Below the pieces are notes generated by a model, which saw only the letters and a list, made by a program, of their open reading frames with translations, did not search any database and was not told the origin of the DNA. The translations under genes were made by a program, and so were the position numbers. A stretch of DNA of 33,408 nt, from contig NZ_VJZD01000090.1 in assembly GCF_009377175.1 (NCBI RefSeq), forward strand, positions 1 to 33,408. Direction: 5' to 3'. Below, in pieces: positions 23,831-31,727 of this stretch. This DNA is from Streptomyces adustus. GTDB lineage: Bacteria; Actinomycetota; Actinomycetes; Streptomycetales; Streptomycetaceae. Positions within the stretch are counted from its first letter, which is position 1. Each line of letters starts with the position of its first letter.

Positions 23831-24244
23831 ATGACGATGACCACTGCCGAGGCAGACAAGATCCTTTCCGACAACTTCGCCCCCTGGGTGCTCGCCCTGG
23901 GCCTGTCCGTCGTGTCCCTGGCGGCGGACCGGGCGACCCTGCGGCTGCCCTGGTCGGCGGAGCTGGCCAGGGAGGGCGGCGGGCTCTCGGGGCAGGCCCT
24001 GATGGCGGCGGCCGACACCGCGACGGTGATCGCCGTCTCGGCGGCCCGGGGCGGCTTCGTACCGATGACGACGGTTCAGCAGTCCACGTCGTTCCAGCGG
24101 GCGGTGACGGACTCGGACGTCCTGGTCGAGGCGGTGCTGACCAAGCTGGGCCGCCGGATGGCGTTCGCCGACATCACGCTGACCGCCGAGCGTTCGGGCG
24201 AACTGGCGGCCCGCGCGAGCACCGTCTACGCACTGCTGGGCTGA
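23831..24244 (+). CDS. PaaI-like hotdog-fold thioesterase
   Basis: A 137-residue single hotdog domain that aligns with PaaI-type acyl-CoA thioesterases. The central helix is GGGLSGQALMAAADTATVIAV with the conserved acid at Asp62, then TTVQQSTSFQRAV. The HGG motif usual at the helix start is replaced by LSGQ (Ser53, Gly54), so the catalytic details may differ. The ATG at 23831 is followed by another at 23837; the Shine-Dalgarno is weak (AGG). It is divergent from the protease and monocistronic. The acyl substrate cannot be told from sequence. Confidence 0.82.
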   Translation: MTMTTAEADKILSDNFAPWVLALGLSVVSLAADRATLRLPWSAELAREGGGLSGQALMAAADTATVIAVSAARGGFVPMTTVQQSTSFQRAVTDSDVLVEAVLTKLGRRMAFADITLTAERSGELAARASTVYALLG

Positions 24245-24720
24245 CCCGGCGTCACACCCTCCGAACCGGAACTCCTGGTGATCGTGCGATCGCGTTCCGT
24301 CCCGAATCCGGGGCGGAATCCCGGCTTCGGTGAATCTGCACAGCCCATGCCCAGCCGGGTCACGGGAACGGGCGTTTCTGCACATCCCCGGAGGCTCCCG
24401 GGGCCCGGGAGCCCGAAGTGCGGACGCCGTGCCGGGTCGGCAAGGGGCGGTGTGCGCCGATGCCGTGGGGGGCTGTGAAGAAGTCGCCGACAAGCCGTGC
24501 CCGGGCCTGCACCGTTGACCCCCCGCGCGCCTCGATTGCGCAGGTGGGGGCGGGTGATCAGGTGGAACGGCGGGCTGTGGAGCTGCTTTGATCCTGGCAC
24601 CGCGAAAGCCGCCGGGGGCTCCCCGAGCGGGGCGCCCGGCGCCCGCGGTCGCGGCCGCCCCTGTCCCCAGAGGGGCCCGCACTCCCCCTTGTGAATCTCC
24701 ATATGAAGGGAAGTTCCGTC
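24245..24720. promoter_or_regulatory. 476-base region upstream of the peptide precursor
   Basis: No convincing gene is seen here. A perfect 21-bp palindrome, GGCTCCCGGG and CCCGGGAGCC around one G (24393-24413), may end the thioesterase transcript or bind a regulator. The last 200 bases should hold the promoter of the export cassette. TTGACC occurs near 24515, but I find no matching -10. AAGGGAAG (24706-24713) is the precursor's ribosome binding site. Confidence 0.5.
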
Positions 24721-24936
24721 ATGAACTCCACCCCCCAGGTCGCCACCGCCGAGATCTCCGACGCCGAGCTCGACAACGTCTCCGGCGGTCTGTCCCTGAA
24801 CGCCCTGGGCACCGTCACCGGCCTGGTGGACGGCGTCGCCCCGGTCTCCGGCCTGGCCAACACGGCCGTCGGCACCGTCGAGGGTGTCACCGGCCTGAAC
24901 ACCGCCCCGGTCATGGGCCTGGTCGCCGGTCTCTGA
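24721..24936 (+). CDS. Double-glycine-leader peptide precursor of the NHLM-type cassette
   Basis: A 71-residue precursor. Residues 1-23 form a leader ending in the motif EISDAELDNVSGG, the recognition and cleavage signal for C39 peptidases. The predicted core is residues 24-71: 48 residues, hydrophobic, rich in Gly, Val, Leu and Ala, with no Cys and no basic residue. It contains a degenerate duplication (GTVTGLVDG-VAPVSGLA and GTVEGVTGLNTAPVMGLVA). Without Cys it cannot be a lanthipeptide or a disulfide bacteriocin. AAGGGAAG lies 7 nt before the ATG at 24721; GTG and ATG codons at 24691 and 24703 lack such a site. Its exporter genes follow directly. The function is likely an exported bacteriocin or signalling peptide; that is inference. 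Confidence 0.85.
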   Translation: MNSTPQVATAEISDAELDNVSGGLSLNALGTVTGLVDGVAPVSGLANTAVGTVEGVTGLNTAPVMGLVAGL

Positions 24937-24952
24937 CCACGGCCTGCCGCTG

Positions 24953-24996
24953 CCGTCGGGTCCCGGAGCCTCCCCCACGGCTCCGGGGCCCGACGG
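24953..24996 (+). terminator. Strong hairpin between precursor and export genes
   Basis: Arms of 18 bp (24953-24970 and 24979-24996) pair fully with one G-U wobble around an 8-nt loop; CACGGC (24938-24943) and GCCGTG (24999-25004) can extend it. It begins 16 bases after the precursor stop and ends 36 before the HlyD start. Partial termination or 3' protection here would yield more precursor than exporter mRNA. Confidence 0.85.
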
Positions 24997-25032
24997 GTGC
25001 CGTGAAACCCCACGACAGGTGAGGGAATTCCG

Positions 25033-25839
25033 TTGCAGTTCCGCCAACAGGCCCTCGCCAGGCACCAGTCGCCCGAGGACCTCGACCTTCCCGTGCGCCT
25101 CGCCCGCCCCCAGGGCCGGCTCGTGCTCGCCGTGACGGTGCTCGCGCTGGCGGGCGCCACCGGGTGGGCGACGACCGGCTCGGTGGCCTCCACGATCGGC
25201 GCGCCCGCGATCCTCACCCACGGCGAGGGCAGCTACGTACTGGAGAGTCCCGCGTCCGGCCAGGTCACCGCGGTCCTCGCCGAGGAGGGCGAACGGCTGC
25301 CGCCCGACTCCCCCCTCCTGAAGGTCCGTACGGAGCAGGGGGACACGGTCGTCCGCACGATCGCCGCGGGCCGGATCACCGCACTCGCCGCCACCGTCGG
25401 GCAGATCGTCCGCACCGGCGAGGACGTCGCCGTCGTGGAGAAGGTCGCCCACGCCGACGACCCGCTGTACGCGACGGTGTACGTCCCGGCCGAGAACGCC
25501 GCCTCCGTGCCCGCGGGCGCGCCCGTCGACCTCACCGTCCAGACGGTGCCGGCCCAGCAGTACGGCGTGCTGCGCGGGCATGTGAAGTCCGTCGACCGGT
25601 CCGCGCAGTCGGCGCGGCAGATCACCGCGTTCCTCGGGGACGGCCAGCTCGGCGAGCAGTTCACCGGGCAGGGCCGGCCGGTCGCCGTCACCGTGCGGCT
25701 CGACCGCGCGGCCACGACGAAGAGCGGTCTGAAATGGTCCTCCGCGGACGGACCGCCGTACGCCCTCACCTCCATGACCCTGGCCACGGCTTCGATCCGG
25801 CTGGCCGACCGGCGTCCCGTCGATTGGCTGCTGCCGTGA
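25033..25839 (+). CDS. HlyD-like secretion protein of NHLM-type export system
   Basis: A 268-residue membrane fusion-like protein. A short cytosolic N-terminus is followed by one membrane helix (about 30-50, LVLAVTVLALAGATGWATT). Then come lipoyl/barrel segments (YVLESPASGQVTAVLAEEGERLPPDSPLLKV, VVRTIAAGRITALAATVGQIVRTGEDVAVVEK), typical of NHLM bacteriocin secretion proteins. The start is TTG with GAGGGAA upstream. In a Gram-positive cell it probably helps the ABC exporter pass the peptide across the membrane and wall. Its stop overlaps the GTG start of the peptidase-transporter gene (GTGA). Confidence 0.88.
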   Translation: MQFRQQALARHQSPEDLDLPVRLARPQGRLVLAVTVLALAGATGWATTGSVASTIGAPAILTHGEGSYVLESPASGQVTAVLAEEGERLPPDSPLLKVRTEQGDTVVRTIAAGRITALAATVGQIVRTGEDVAVVEKVAHADDPLYATVYVPAENAASVPAGAPVDLTVQTVPAQQYGVLRGHVKSVDRSAQSARQITAFLGDGQLGEQFTGQGRPVAVTVRLDRAATTKSGLKWSSADGPPYALTSMTLATASIRLADRRPVDWLLP

Positions 25840-28067
25840 CCACCACCCGGGACCACCGGCGGGCCCGCCGCGCCGCCCCGCCCGCGCGCAAGGCCCGTAC
25901 GACGGGCGCGAAGACCGTGCGCACCCCCACCGTGTTGCAGATGGAGGCCGTCGAGTGCGGCGCCGCCTGCCTCGGCATGGTCCTCGGCCACCACGGCCGG
26001 CATGTCCCGCTGGAGGAGCTGCGGGTCGCCTGCGGCGTCTCGCGCGACGGCTCGCGCGCGGGCAGCCTGCTGAAGGCGGCGCGCGGTTACGGGATGACGG
26101 CCCGGGGCATGCAGATGGACCTGGCCGCCCTCGCCGAGGTGCAGGCGCCCGCGATCCTCTTCTGGGAGTTCAACCACTACGTCGTCTACGACGGCACCGG
26201 CCGCCGCCTCGGCCGCCGCGGGGTCTTCGTCAACGACCCGGGCAAGGGCCGCCGTTTCGTGCCGATGGAGGAGTTCGACGGCAGCTTCACCGGCGTGGTG
26301 CTGGTGCTGGAGCCGGGCGAGGACTTCGAGCGCGGCGGACGCCGGCCGGGGGTGTGGGGCGCGCTGCCCGCCCGGCTGCGCGGCACCGCGGGCACGATGC
26401 CGACGGCCGTCCTTGCGAGCCTGCTGCTGGTCCTGGTCGGGGCGGCCGTGCCCGCGCTCGCCCGCACCTACATCGACCTGTTCCTGATCGGCGGCCAGAC
26501 CTCGTCGCTGGGCGTGCTGTTCACGTCGATGGCCGTGTGCGTGCTGCTCACGGTCCTCCTGACCTGGTTGCAGCAGACCAACCTGCTGCACGGCCGCATC
26601 ATCTCCTCGACCCTCTCCAGCGCCCGCTTCCTGCGGCATCTGCTGCGGCTGCCGGTGACGTTCTTCGCCCAGCGCAGCCCCGCCGACCTGGTCCAGCGGC
26701 TGCGGTCGAACGACGCGGTGGCCGAGACGCTGGCCCGCGACCTCGCGGCGGCGGGCGTGGACGCCGTGGTGGTGGTCCTGTACGCGGTGCTGCTGTACAC
26801 CTACGACCCGCAGCTGACGTTCGTCGGCATCGGTGTGGCGCTGCTCAACGTGGTCGCCATGCGCGTGGTGATCCGCCTGCGGGCGACCCGTACGGCGAAG
26901 CTGCGCGCCGACAACGCCCGGCTCGCCACCACCGCCTACACGGGCCTCGAACTGATCGAGACCATGAAGGCGACCGGCGGCGAGGACGGCTACTTCCGCA
27001 GGTGGGCCGGTCAGCACGCCACCACCCTGGAGGAACAGCAGCGGCTCGGGGTGCCGGGTGCCTGGCTGGGCGTGGTCGCGCCGACGCTCGCCATGCTGAA
27101 CAGCGCGCTGATCCTGTGGATCGGCGGCGTCCGGGCGATCGAGGGGCACATCTCCGTCGGTCTGCTGGTCGCGTTCCAGGCGCTGGTGGCCCGGTTCACC
27201 GCCCCGCTGACCCGGCTCAACGGCGTCGCGGGCCGCGTCCAGGACCTGGCGGCCGACATGGCCCGGCTCAAGGACGTGGAGAACTTCCGGGCGGACCCGC
27301 TGCCCGGGCCCGGGGGCGGCGGCCCGGGCGCCGAGTCCACCCGCCGACTGCACGGGCATGTCGAGCTGGAGGACGTCACGTTCGGCTACAGCCCGCTGGA
27401 CGAGCCGCTGCTGTCCGGCTTCGACCTGAGTGTCGGACCGGGCCGTCAGGTGGCGCTGGTCGGCGGATCGGGCAGCGGCAAGTCCACCGTGTCACGGCTC
27501 GTCTCGGGCCTGTACCGGCCGTGGCAGGGGGTGATCCGGATCGACGGGCAGCGGCTGGAGGACATTCCGCGCGGCGCGCTGGCCGCCTCCGTGTCCTTCG
27601 TCGACCAGGACGTGTTCCTGTTCGAGGGCACGGTCCGCGACAACGTGGCGCTGTGGGACCCGTCGGTCCCGGACGACGCCGTGGTGGAGGCGCTGCGGGA
27701 CGCGGCGCTGTACGACGTCGTCGCGCGCCGCCCCGGCGGCATCCACAGCCGGGTCGAGCAGGACGGCCGCAACTTCTCCGGCGGTCAGCGCCAGCGGCTG
27801 GAGATCGCGCGGGCGCTGGTGCGCGGGCCCAGCGTCCTCGTCCTGGACGAGGTGACGAGCGCGCTGGACGCGCAGACCGAGCTGACCGTGATGGACAACC
27901 TGCGCCGGCGCGGCTGCGCCTGTGTGGTGATCGCCCACCGGCTGAGCACCGTGCGCGACAGCGACGAGATCGTCGTGCTCCGGCACGGCGCGATCGTGGA
28001 GCGCGGACGGCACGAGGAGCTGGTGGCGCGCGACGGCGCGTACGCCGCGCTGATCAGGGAGCGCTGA
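25836..28067 (+). CDS. C39-peptidase ABC exporter (NHLM-type)
   Basis: A 743-residue processing exporter. The N-terminal C39 peptidase has Cys41 (QMEAVECGAACLGMVLGHHG), His114 (EFNHYVVYDG) and Asp134 (FVNDPGKGRR), all intact. A six-helix membrane domain follows (about 165-450), then an ATPase with Walker A GGSGSGKST, signature FSGGQRQR, Walker B VLVLDEVTSALD and switch His in VIAHRLS. It should cut the precursor after Gly23 and export the core. The GTG start overlaps the HlyD stop. The partner transporter gene begins one base after its stop. Confidence 0.95.
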   Translation: MTTTRDHRRARRAAPPARKARTTGAKTVRTPTVLQMEAVECGAACLGMVLGHHGRHVPLEELRVACGVSRDGSRAGSLLKAARGYGMTARGMQMDLAALAEVQAPAILFWEFNHYVVYDGTGRRLGRRGVFVNDPGKGRRFVPMEEFDGSFTGVVLVLEPGEDFERGGRRPGVWGALPARLRGTAGTMPTAVLASLLLVLVGAAVPALARTYIDLFLIGGQTSSLGVLFTSMAVCVLLTVLLTWLQQTNLLHGRIISSTLSSARFLRHLLRLPVTFFAQRSPADLVQRLRSNDAVAETLARDLAAAGVDAVVVVLYAVLLYTYDPQLTFVGIGVALLNVVAMRVVIRLRATRTAKLRADNARLATTAYTGLELIETMKATGGEDGYFRRWAGQHATTLEEQQRLGVPGAWLGVVAPTLAMLNSALILWIGGVRAIEGHISVGLLVAFQALVARFTAPLTRLNGVAGRVQDLAADMARLKDVENFRADPLPGPGGGGPGAESTRRLHGHVELEDVTFGYSPLDEPLLSGFDLSVGPGRQVALVGGSGSGKSTVSRLVSGLYRPWQGVIRIDGQRLEDIPRGALAASVSFVDQDVFLFEGTVRDNVALWDPSVPDDAVVEALRDAALYDVVARRPGGIHSRVEQDGRNFSGGQRQRLEIARALVRGPSVLVLDEVTSALDAQTELTVMDNLRRRGCACVVIAHRLSTVRDSDEIVVLRHGAIVERGRHEELVARDGAYAALIRER

Positions 28068-28068
28068 G

Positions 28069-30918
28069 ATGACGACCGTCGCGGAGGGCGACCACGTGCT
28101 CGGTGCGCTCGGCGCGCTGGGCACACCCGTCGACTGCGCGGGCCTGGCCCGGCTCGACCTGGCGGGTCCGCAGGTGCTGTGGCTGGTGACGGCGGGCGCC
28201 CTGGACCTGTTCGCGGTCGACGCCGAGCAGCAGGGCCACTGGCACCACCTCGGCCGGCTGGAGGCGGGCGCGCTGCTGCCGGGCCCGGTCGCCGGACCGC
28301 GGCACACGCTGGTCGCCCGCCCGGTCCGAGGCTGCGCGGTGCGCCGGATCGGGCTGCGCGAGCTGTACCGGCCGCCGGCCGGCCAGACCTGGTCGTACGA
28401 CGCGTACGGCAACCCGCAGTACGTGCCGCCGGCCGGCAGCCCGCTGGAGTACGCCCTCGCGCTGGGCGTCGGCCGGGCGCTGACCGTGCTCTTCCAGGCG
28501 CCGATGGCCACCGAGCCGACCGTGCAGGACCGAGGCGCCCCCGGGTACGCCGGCGCGGGCCCGGGGGACGACGACGTCTTCTGGATGCAAGTGCCGTCGG
28601 GCAGCGTCGGGTACGGCTCCCTGTACGGCCCGGAGGCCGCCGCCGACCTGCTGATGGACCCCGACCTCTGGCAGGGCATGGTCGACCGGCAGTACCGGCT
28701 GCTGGCCACCCTGGACCGCTGGATCGAGGAGCTGGAACGCACCCACGAGACCCGTACGGCCGCCGGTGTCAAGGCGAACGAGGCGGTCCGCGCCCGCGCC
28801 GACCGGACGTTGCTCGCCTCGATCGGCGGCCGGTCCGCACGGCCCACGACGGCCGCCGACGCGGACGCCACCCATGCCGCGTGCCGGCTGGTGGCCGGGG
28901 CGGCCGGGATCACCCTGGCGGCGGCCGTCCCGAGCGGTACCGGCGGCGACCGGCTCGACCCGGTGGAGCAGGTCGCCCTCGCCTCGCGGGTACGGACCCG
29001 GGCGGTGCGGCTGGAGGGGACCTGGTGGCGGGACGACATCGGCCCGCTGGTGGGCCGGCGCACCCTGTCCGGCGCGCCGGTGGCGCTGCTGTGGCGGCGC
29101 GGCGGGTACGTGGCCGTGCATCCGGCGACCGGCCGCGAGACGCCCGTCGAGCGGGCCAACGCCCAGGAGTTCGAGCCGCGCGGGGTGATGTTCTACCGTC
29201 CGCTCCCGGAGCGGGTGCCCGGACCGCTGCGGCTGCTGCGGTTCGGCCTGCGCGGCACCGGCGGCGATCTGGCCCGGCTGCTGCTGAGCGGCCTGGTCAC
29301 GGTGGCGGTCGGCGCGCTGGTGCCGGTGGCCACCGGCAAGGTGCTCGGCCAGTACGTGCCGACGGCCCGACCGGGCCCGATCGTCCAGATCTGCCTGGCG
29401 CTGATGGTGACGAGCGTGGTCGCGGCGGCCTTCACGCTGCTCCAGAACCTGACCGTGCTGCGGCTGGAGGGACGGATCGAGGCGGCCCTCCAGCCGGCCG
29501 TCTGGGACCGGCTGCTGCGGCTGCCGACGGCGTTCTTCGCCGGGCGTTCCACCGGTGAGCTGGCGAACGCGGCCATGGGGGTCGGCGCGATCCGCCGACT
29601 GCTCGCGGGTGTCGGGCCCACGGTCGCCCAGGCGGTCACCGTCGGCGCGGTGAACCTGGGGCTGCTGCTCTGGTACAGCGTGCCGATGGCGCTCGCGGCG
29701 ATCGGGATGCTGGTGGTGGTCGCGGCCGTGTTCCTGGGGCTGGGACTGTGGCAGGTGCGCTGGCAGCGGCGGCTGGTCGTGCTCGACAACAAGCTCGACA
29801 ACCAGGCGTTCCAGACCCTGCGCGGGCTGCCCAAGCTGCGCGTGGCGGCGGCCGAGAACTACGCCTACGCCGCCTGGGCCACGCAGTTCGCGCGCGGCCG
29901 CGAGCTCCAGCGGCGGCTCGGGCGGATCAAGAACCTCGACGCGATGCTGGGCGCGGTCTGTCTGCCGGTGTGCACGCTGCTGATGTTCGTGCTGCTGGCC
30001 GGTCCGGCGCGGGGTTCGCTGTCGGCCGCCGGTTTCCTCACCTTCAACACGTCGGTGACCATGCTGCTGACCTCGGTCACCCAGCTGACCGGCGCCTTCG
30101 TCACGGCGGTGGCCGCATGGCCGCTGTTCGAGGAGATCAGGCCGGTGCTGGACGCCGCCCCCGAGGCTCCCGCGACCGGCACCCGGCCGGGCCCGCTGTC
30201 CGGCGCGATCGAGGCACGGCGGCTGTCCTTCCGCTACGCCGACGACGGCCCGCTCGTCCTGGACGACGTGTCGTTCGAGGTGCGGCCGGGCGAGTTCGTG
30301 GCCGTCGTCGGCCCCAGCGGCTGCGGCAAGTCGACACTGCTGCGGCTGCTCATCGGCTTCGACCGGCCGGTCTCCGGCAGTGTCCTGTACGACGGCCAGG
30401 ACCTGGCCGCCCTCGACCCGTCGGCGGTGCGCCGGCAGTGCGGTGTCGTGCTCCAGCACGCCCGGCCGTTCACCGGCTCCCTGCTGGACGTGATCTGCGG
30501 TACGGAGCCGTACACGCCCGAGGAGGCGATGGCGGCGGCCGAGCTGGCGGGGCTGGCCGAGGACATCAGACGGATGCCGATGGGCCTGCACACCATCGTC
30601 TCGGGCGGGGGCTCGATCTCCGGCGGCCAGCGTCAGCGCCTGATGATCGCCCAGGCGCTGATCCGCCGGCCGCGCATCCTGTTCTTCGACGAGGCGACCA
30701 GCGCCCTCGACAACGAGACGCAGCGCACGGTCATCGAGAGCACCAAGGCCCTCGACGCCACCCGGATCGTCATCGCGCACCGCCTGTCGACGGTGCTGGA
30801 CGCCGACCGGGTGATCGTGATGGAGAACGGGAAGATCGCCCAGCAGGGCCCGCCGGCCGACCTCCTCGCGGACACCGGCGGCCGCCTGCACGAACTGGTG
30901 CGGCGGCAGCTCGCCTAG
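28069..30918 (+). CDS. Second NHLM-type ABC transporter with long N-terminal extension
   Basis: A 949-residue protein. About 390 N-terminal residues precede the membrane domain: a cyclic-nucleotide-binding-like beta domain (about 20-110, LWLVTAGALDLFAVDA to ARPVRGCAVRRIGLREL), then a region with an Arg/Glu-rich helix and a second small domain. The membrane helices (about 405-680) and an intact ATPase (GPSGCGKST, ISGGQRQR, ILFFDEATSALD, VIAHRLS) follow. It lacks a C39 peptidase. This architecture matches the non-peptidase ABC protein of NHLM systems and probably forms the heteromeric exporter with the C39 protein. Ligand binding by the extension is unknown. It ends the operon with no clear terminator in the 33 bases before the next convergent gene. 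Confidence 0.9.
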   Translation: MTTVAEGDHVLGALGALGTPVDCAGLARLDLAGPQVLWLVTAGALDLFAVDAEQQGHWHHLGRLEAGALLPGPVAGPRHTLVARPVRGCAVRRIGLRELYRPPAGQTWSYDAYGNPQYVPPAGSPLEYALALGVGRALTVLFQAPMATEPTVQDRGAPGYAGAGPGDDDVFWMQVPSGSVGYGSLYGPEAAADLLMDPDLWQGMVDRQYRLLATLDRWIEELERTHETRTAAGVKANEAVRARADRTLLASIGGRSARPTTAADADATHAACRLVAGAAGITLAAAVPSGTGGDRLDPVEQVALASRVRTRAVRLEGTWWRDDIGPLVGRRTLSGAPVALLWRRGGYVAVHPATGRETPVERANAQEFEPRGVMFYRPLPERVPGPLRLLRFGLRGTGGDLARLLLSGLVTVAVGALVPVATGKVLGQYVPTARPGPIVQICLALMVTSVVAAAFTLLQNLTVLRLEGRIEAALQPAVWDRLLRLPTAFFAGRSTGELANAAMGVGAIRRLLAGVGPTVAQAVTVGAVNLGLLLWYSVPMALAAIGMLVVVAAVFLGLGLWQVRWQRRLVVLDNKLDNQAFQTLRGLPKLRVAAAENYAYAAWATQFARGRELQRRLGRIKNLDAMLGAVCLPVCTLLMFVLLAGPARGSLSAAGFLTFNTSVTMLLTSVTQLTGAFVTAVAAWPLFEEIRPVLDAAPEAPATGTRPGPLSGAIEARRLSFRYADDGPLVLDDVSFEVRPGEFVAVVGPSGCGKSTLLRLLIGFDRPVSGSVLYDGQDLAALDPSAVRRQCGVVLQHARPFTGSLLDVICGTEPYTPEEAMAAAELAGLAEDIRRMPMGLHTIVSGGGSISGGQRQRLMIAQALIRRPRILFFDEATSALDNETQRTVIESTKALDATRIVIAHRLSTVLDADRVIVMENGKIAQQGPPADLLADTGGRLHELVRRQLA

Positions 30919-30951
30919 GCCCTGTGGTGCCGGTGCGGTGTCTGGGGCGGG

Positions 30952-31482
30952 TCAGGTGTCCAGGCCGGGCACCGGTGCGCCGGAGGGCAGGCCGGCCGCG
31001 AGGTGGCCGTCGTAGAACTCCTTCCAGGACGTCCCGGTCCCGGCGTGCGGCCCGGCGGTCCGCTCGCCGCGCGCCGTCGCGTCGAGGGCGGCGAGGCAGA
31101 CCTCCCAGCCGGCGGCGTTGCGGGCGGCGGTGTCCGCCTGGGCCAGCACGTCGGTGAAGGTGAGCCGGGCGCGCCCGGCCCCGACGGCCGCGAGGTCGAA
31201 GCGCAGTTCGTCGCCGCCCCAGTCCAGGGACAGCGCGTACGGCGGATCCACGGCGAGGACCCGGCCGGTCGAGCCGGGCATGTTCGGGTCGCCGCTGAAG
31301 ACGACGGTCCCGCCGGGGCGCAGCTCGATCTCGGCGCGGGAGGGGAACCACCGCTCCAGCGCGTCGGCGTCGGTGACGAGCCGCCACACGTGTTCGACCG
31401 GGTGGTCGTAGGTGCGCACGAAGCGCACGGCGGGGCGTCCGTCGTCGAGGGTGACATAACTGCCGGTCAGGTCTACGGGCAT
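30952..31482 (-). CDS. SRPBCC (AHSA1/START-like) family protein
   Basis: A 176-residue SRPBCC protein, with the usual helix-grip pattern: VRFVRTYDHPVEHVWRLVTDADALERWFPS at the start, GSTGRVLAVDPPYALSLDWGGDELRFDLAAVG in the middle strands, and the long helix AAGWEVCLAALDATARGE to WKEFYDGHLAAGL at the end. This subgroup (Aha1-C-like) binds hydrophobic ligands; the ligand is unknown. AAGGAAGGACC precedes the ATG. It is divergent from the DHA2 exporter and converges on the export cassette. Confidence 0.9.
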   Translation of the reverse strand: MPVDLTGSYVTLDDGRPAVRFVRTYDHPVEHVWRLVTDADALERWFPSRAEIELRPGGTVVFSGDPNMPGSTGRVLAVDPPYALSLDWGGDELRFDLAAVGAGRARLTFTDVLAQADTAARNAAGWEVCLAALDATARGERTAGPHAGTGTSWKEFYDGHLAAGLPSGAPVPGLDT

Positions 31483-31585
31483 GGCGGCTCGGTCCTTCCT
31501 TGGCTGAGTCGTGCGAACGGGTTCCCTCCGGCTCGCTACCCTCCCCTGTTTTCCCCTCCTCTGCTCCCCCCTGTCCCCCCTCCGA

Positions 31586-31647
31586 CAGCGAAACGTTGCC
31601 GTTTCGCTGGAACTGTTCTAGCCTCCATGTGTACGAAACCGTTTCGT
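31586..31647 (+). promoter_or_regulatory. Promoter of the DHA2 exporter with two operator palindromes
   Basis: A vegetative-type promoter reads TTGCCG (31596-31601), 17 bp, TAGCCT (31619-31624). The first palindrome, CAGCGAAACG and CGTTTCGCTG around 4 bp (31586-31609), covers the -35. The second, ACGAAAC and GTTTCGT around one C (31633-31647), covers the start of transcription. Their centres are about 42 bp apart, close to four helical turns. They share the half-site GAAAC, typical of TetR-type operators. No TetR gene lies inside the window. Confidence 0.8.
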
Positions 31648-31727
31648 TCAATCTTTGGCAAAGCCCGGGCCTCGCACTGCCCGGCCCACGCCGAGGACCG
31701 GACGACCTCCCCTGGAGTGGTTCCCCG

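Noticed and set aside
24245..24720. A second peptide precursor upstream of the first
   Set aside because: The short frames here lack a Shine-Dalgarno, a double-glycine leader and the local codon bias.
24721..24936. Lanthipeptide precursor
   Set aside because: There is no Cys in the core and no lanthionine synthetase in the window, so thioether rings cannot form.
28054..30891. 945-codon minus-strand frame opposite the second ABC transporter
   Set aside because: A His/Gln/Gly-rich shadow without motifs; the ABC transporter frame is unambiguous.
31500..31727. Upstream extension of the DHA2 exporter
   Set aside because: The frame is open, but the DNA holds the promoter and two operators, and the protein family begins at 31728.
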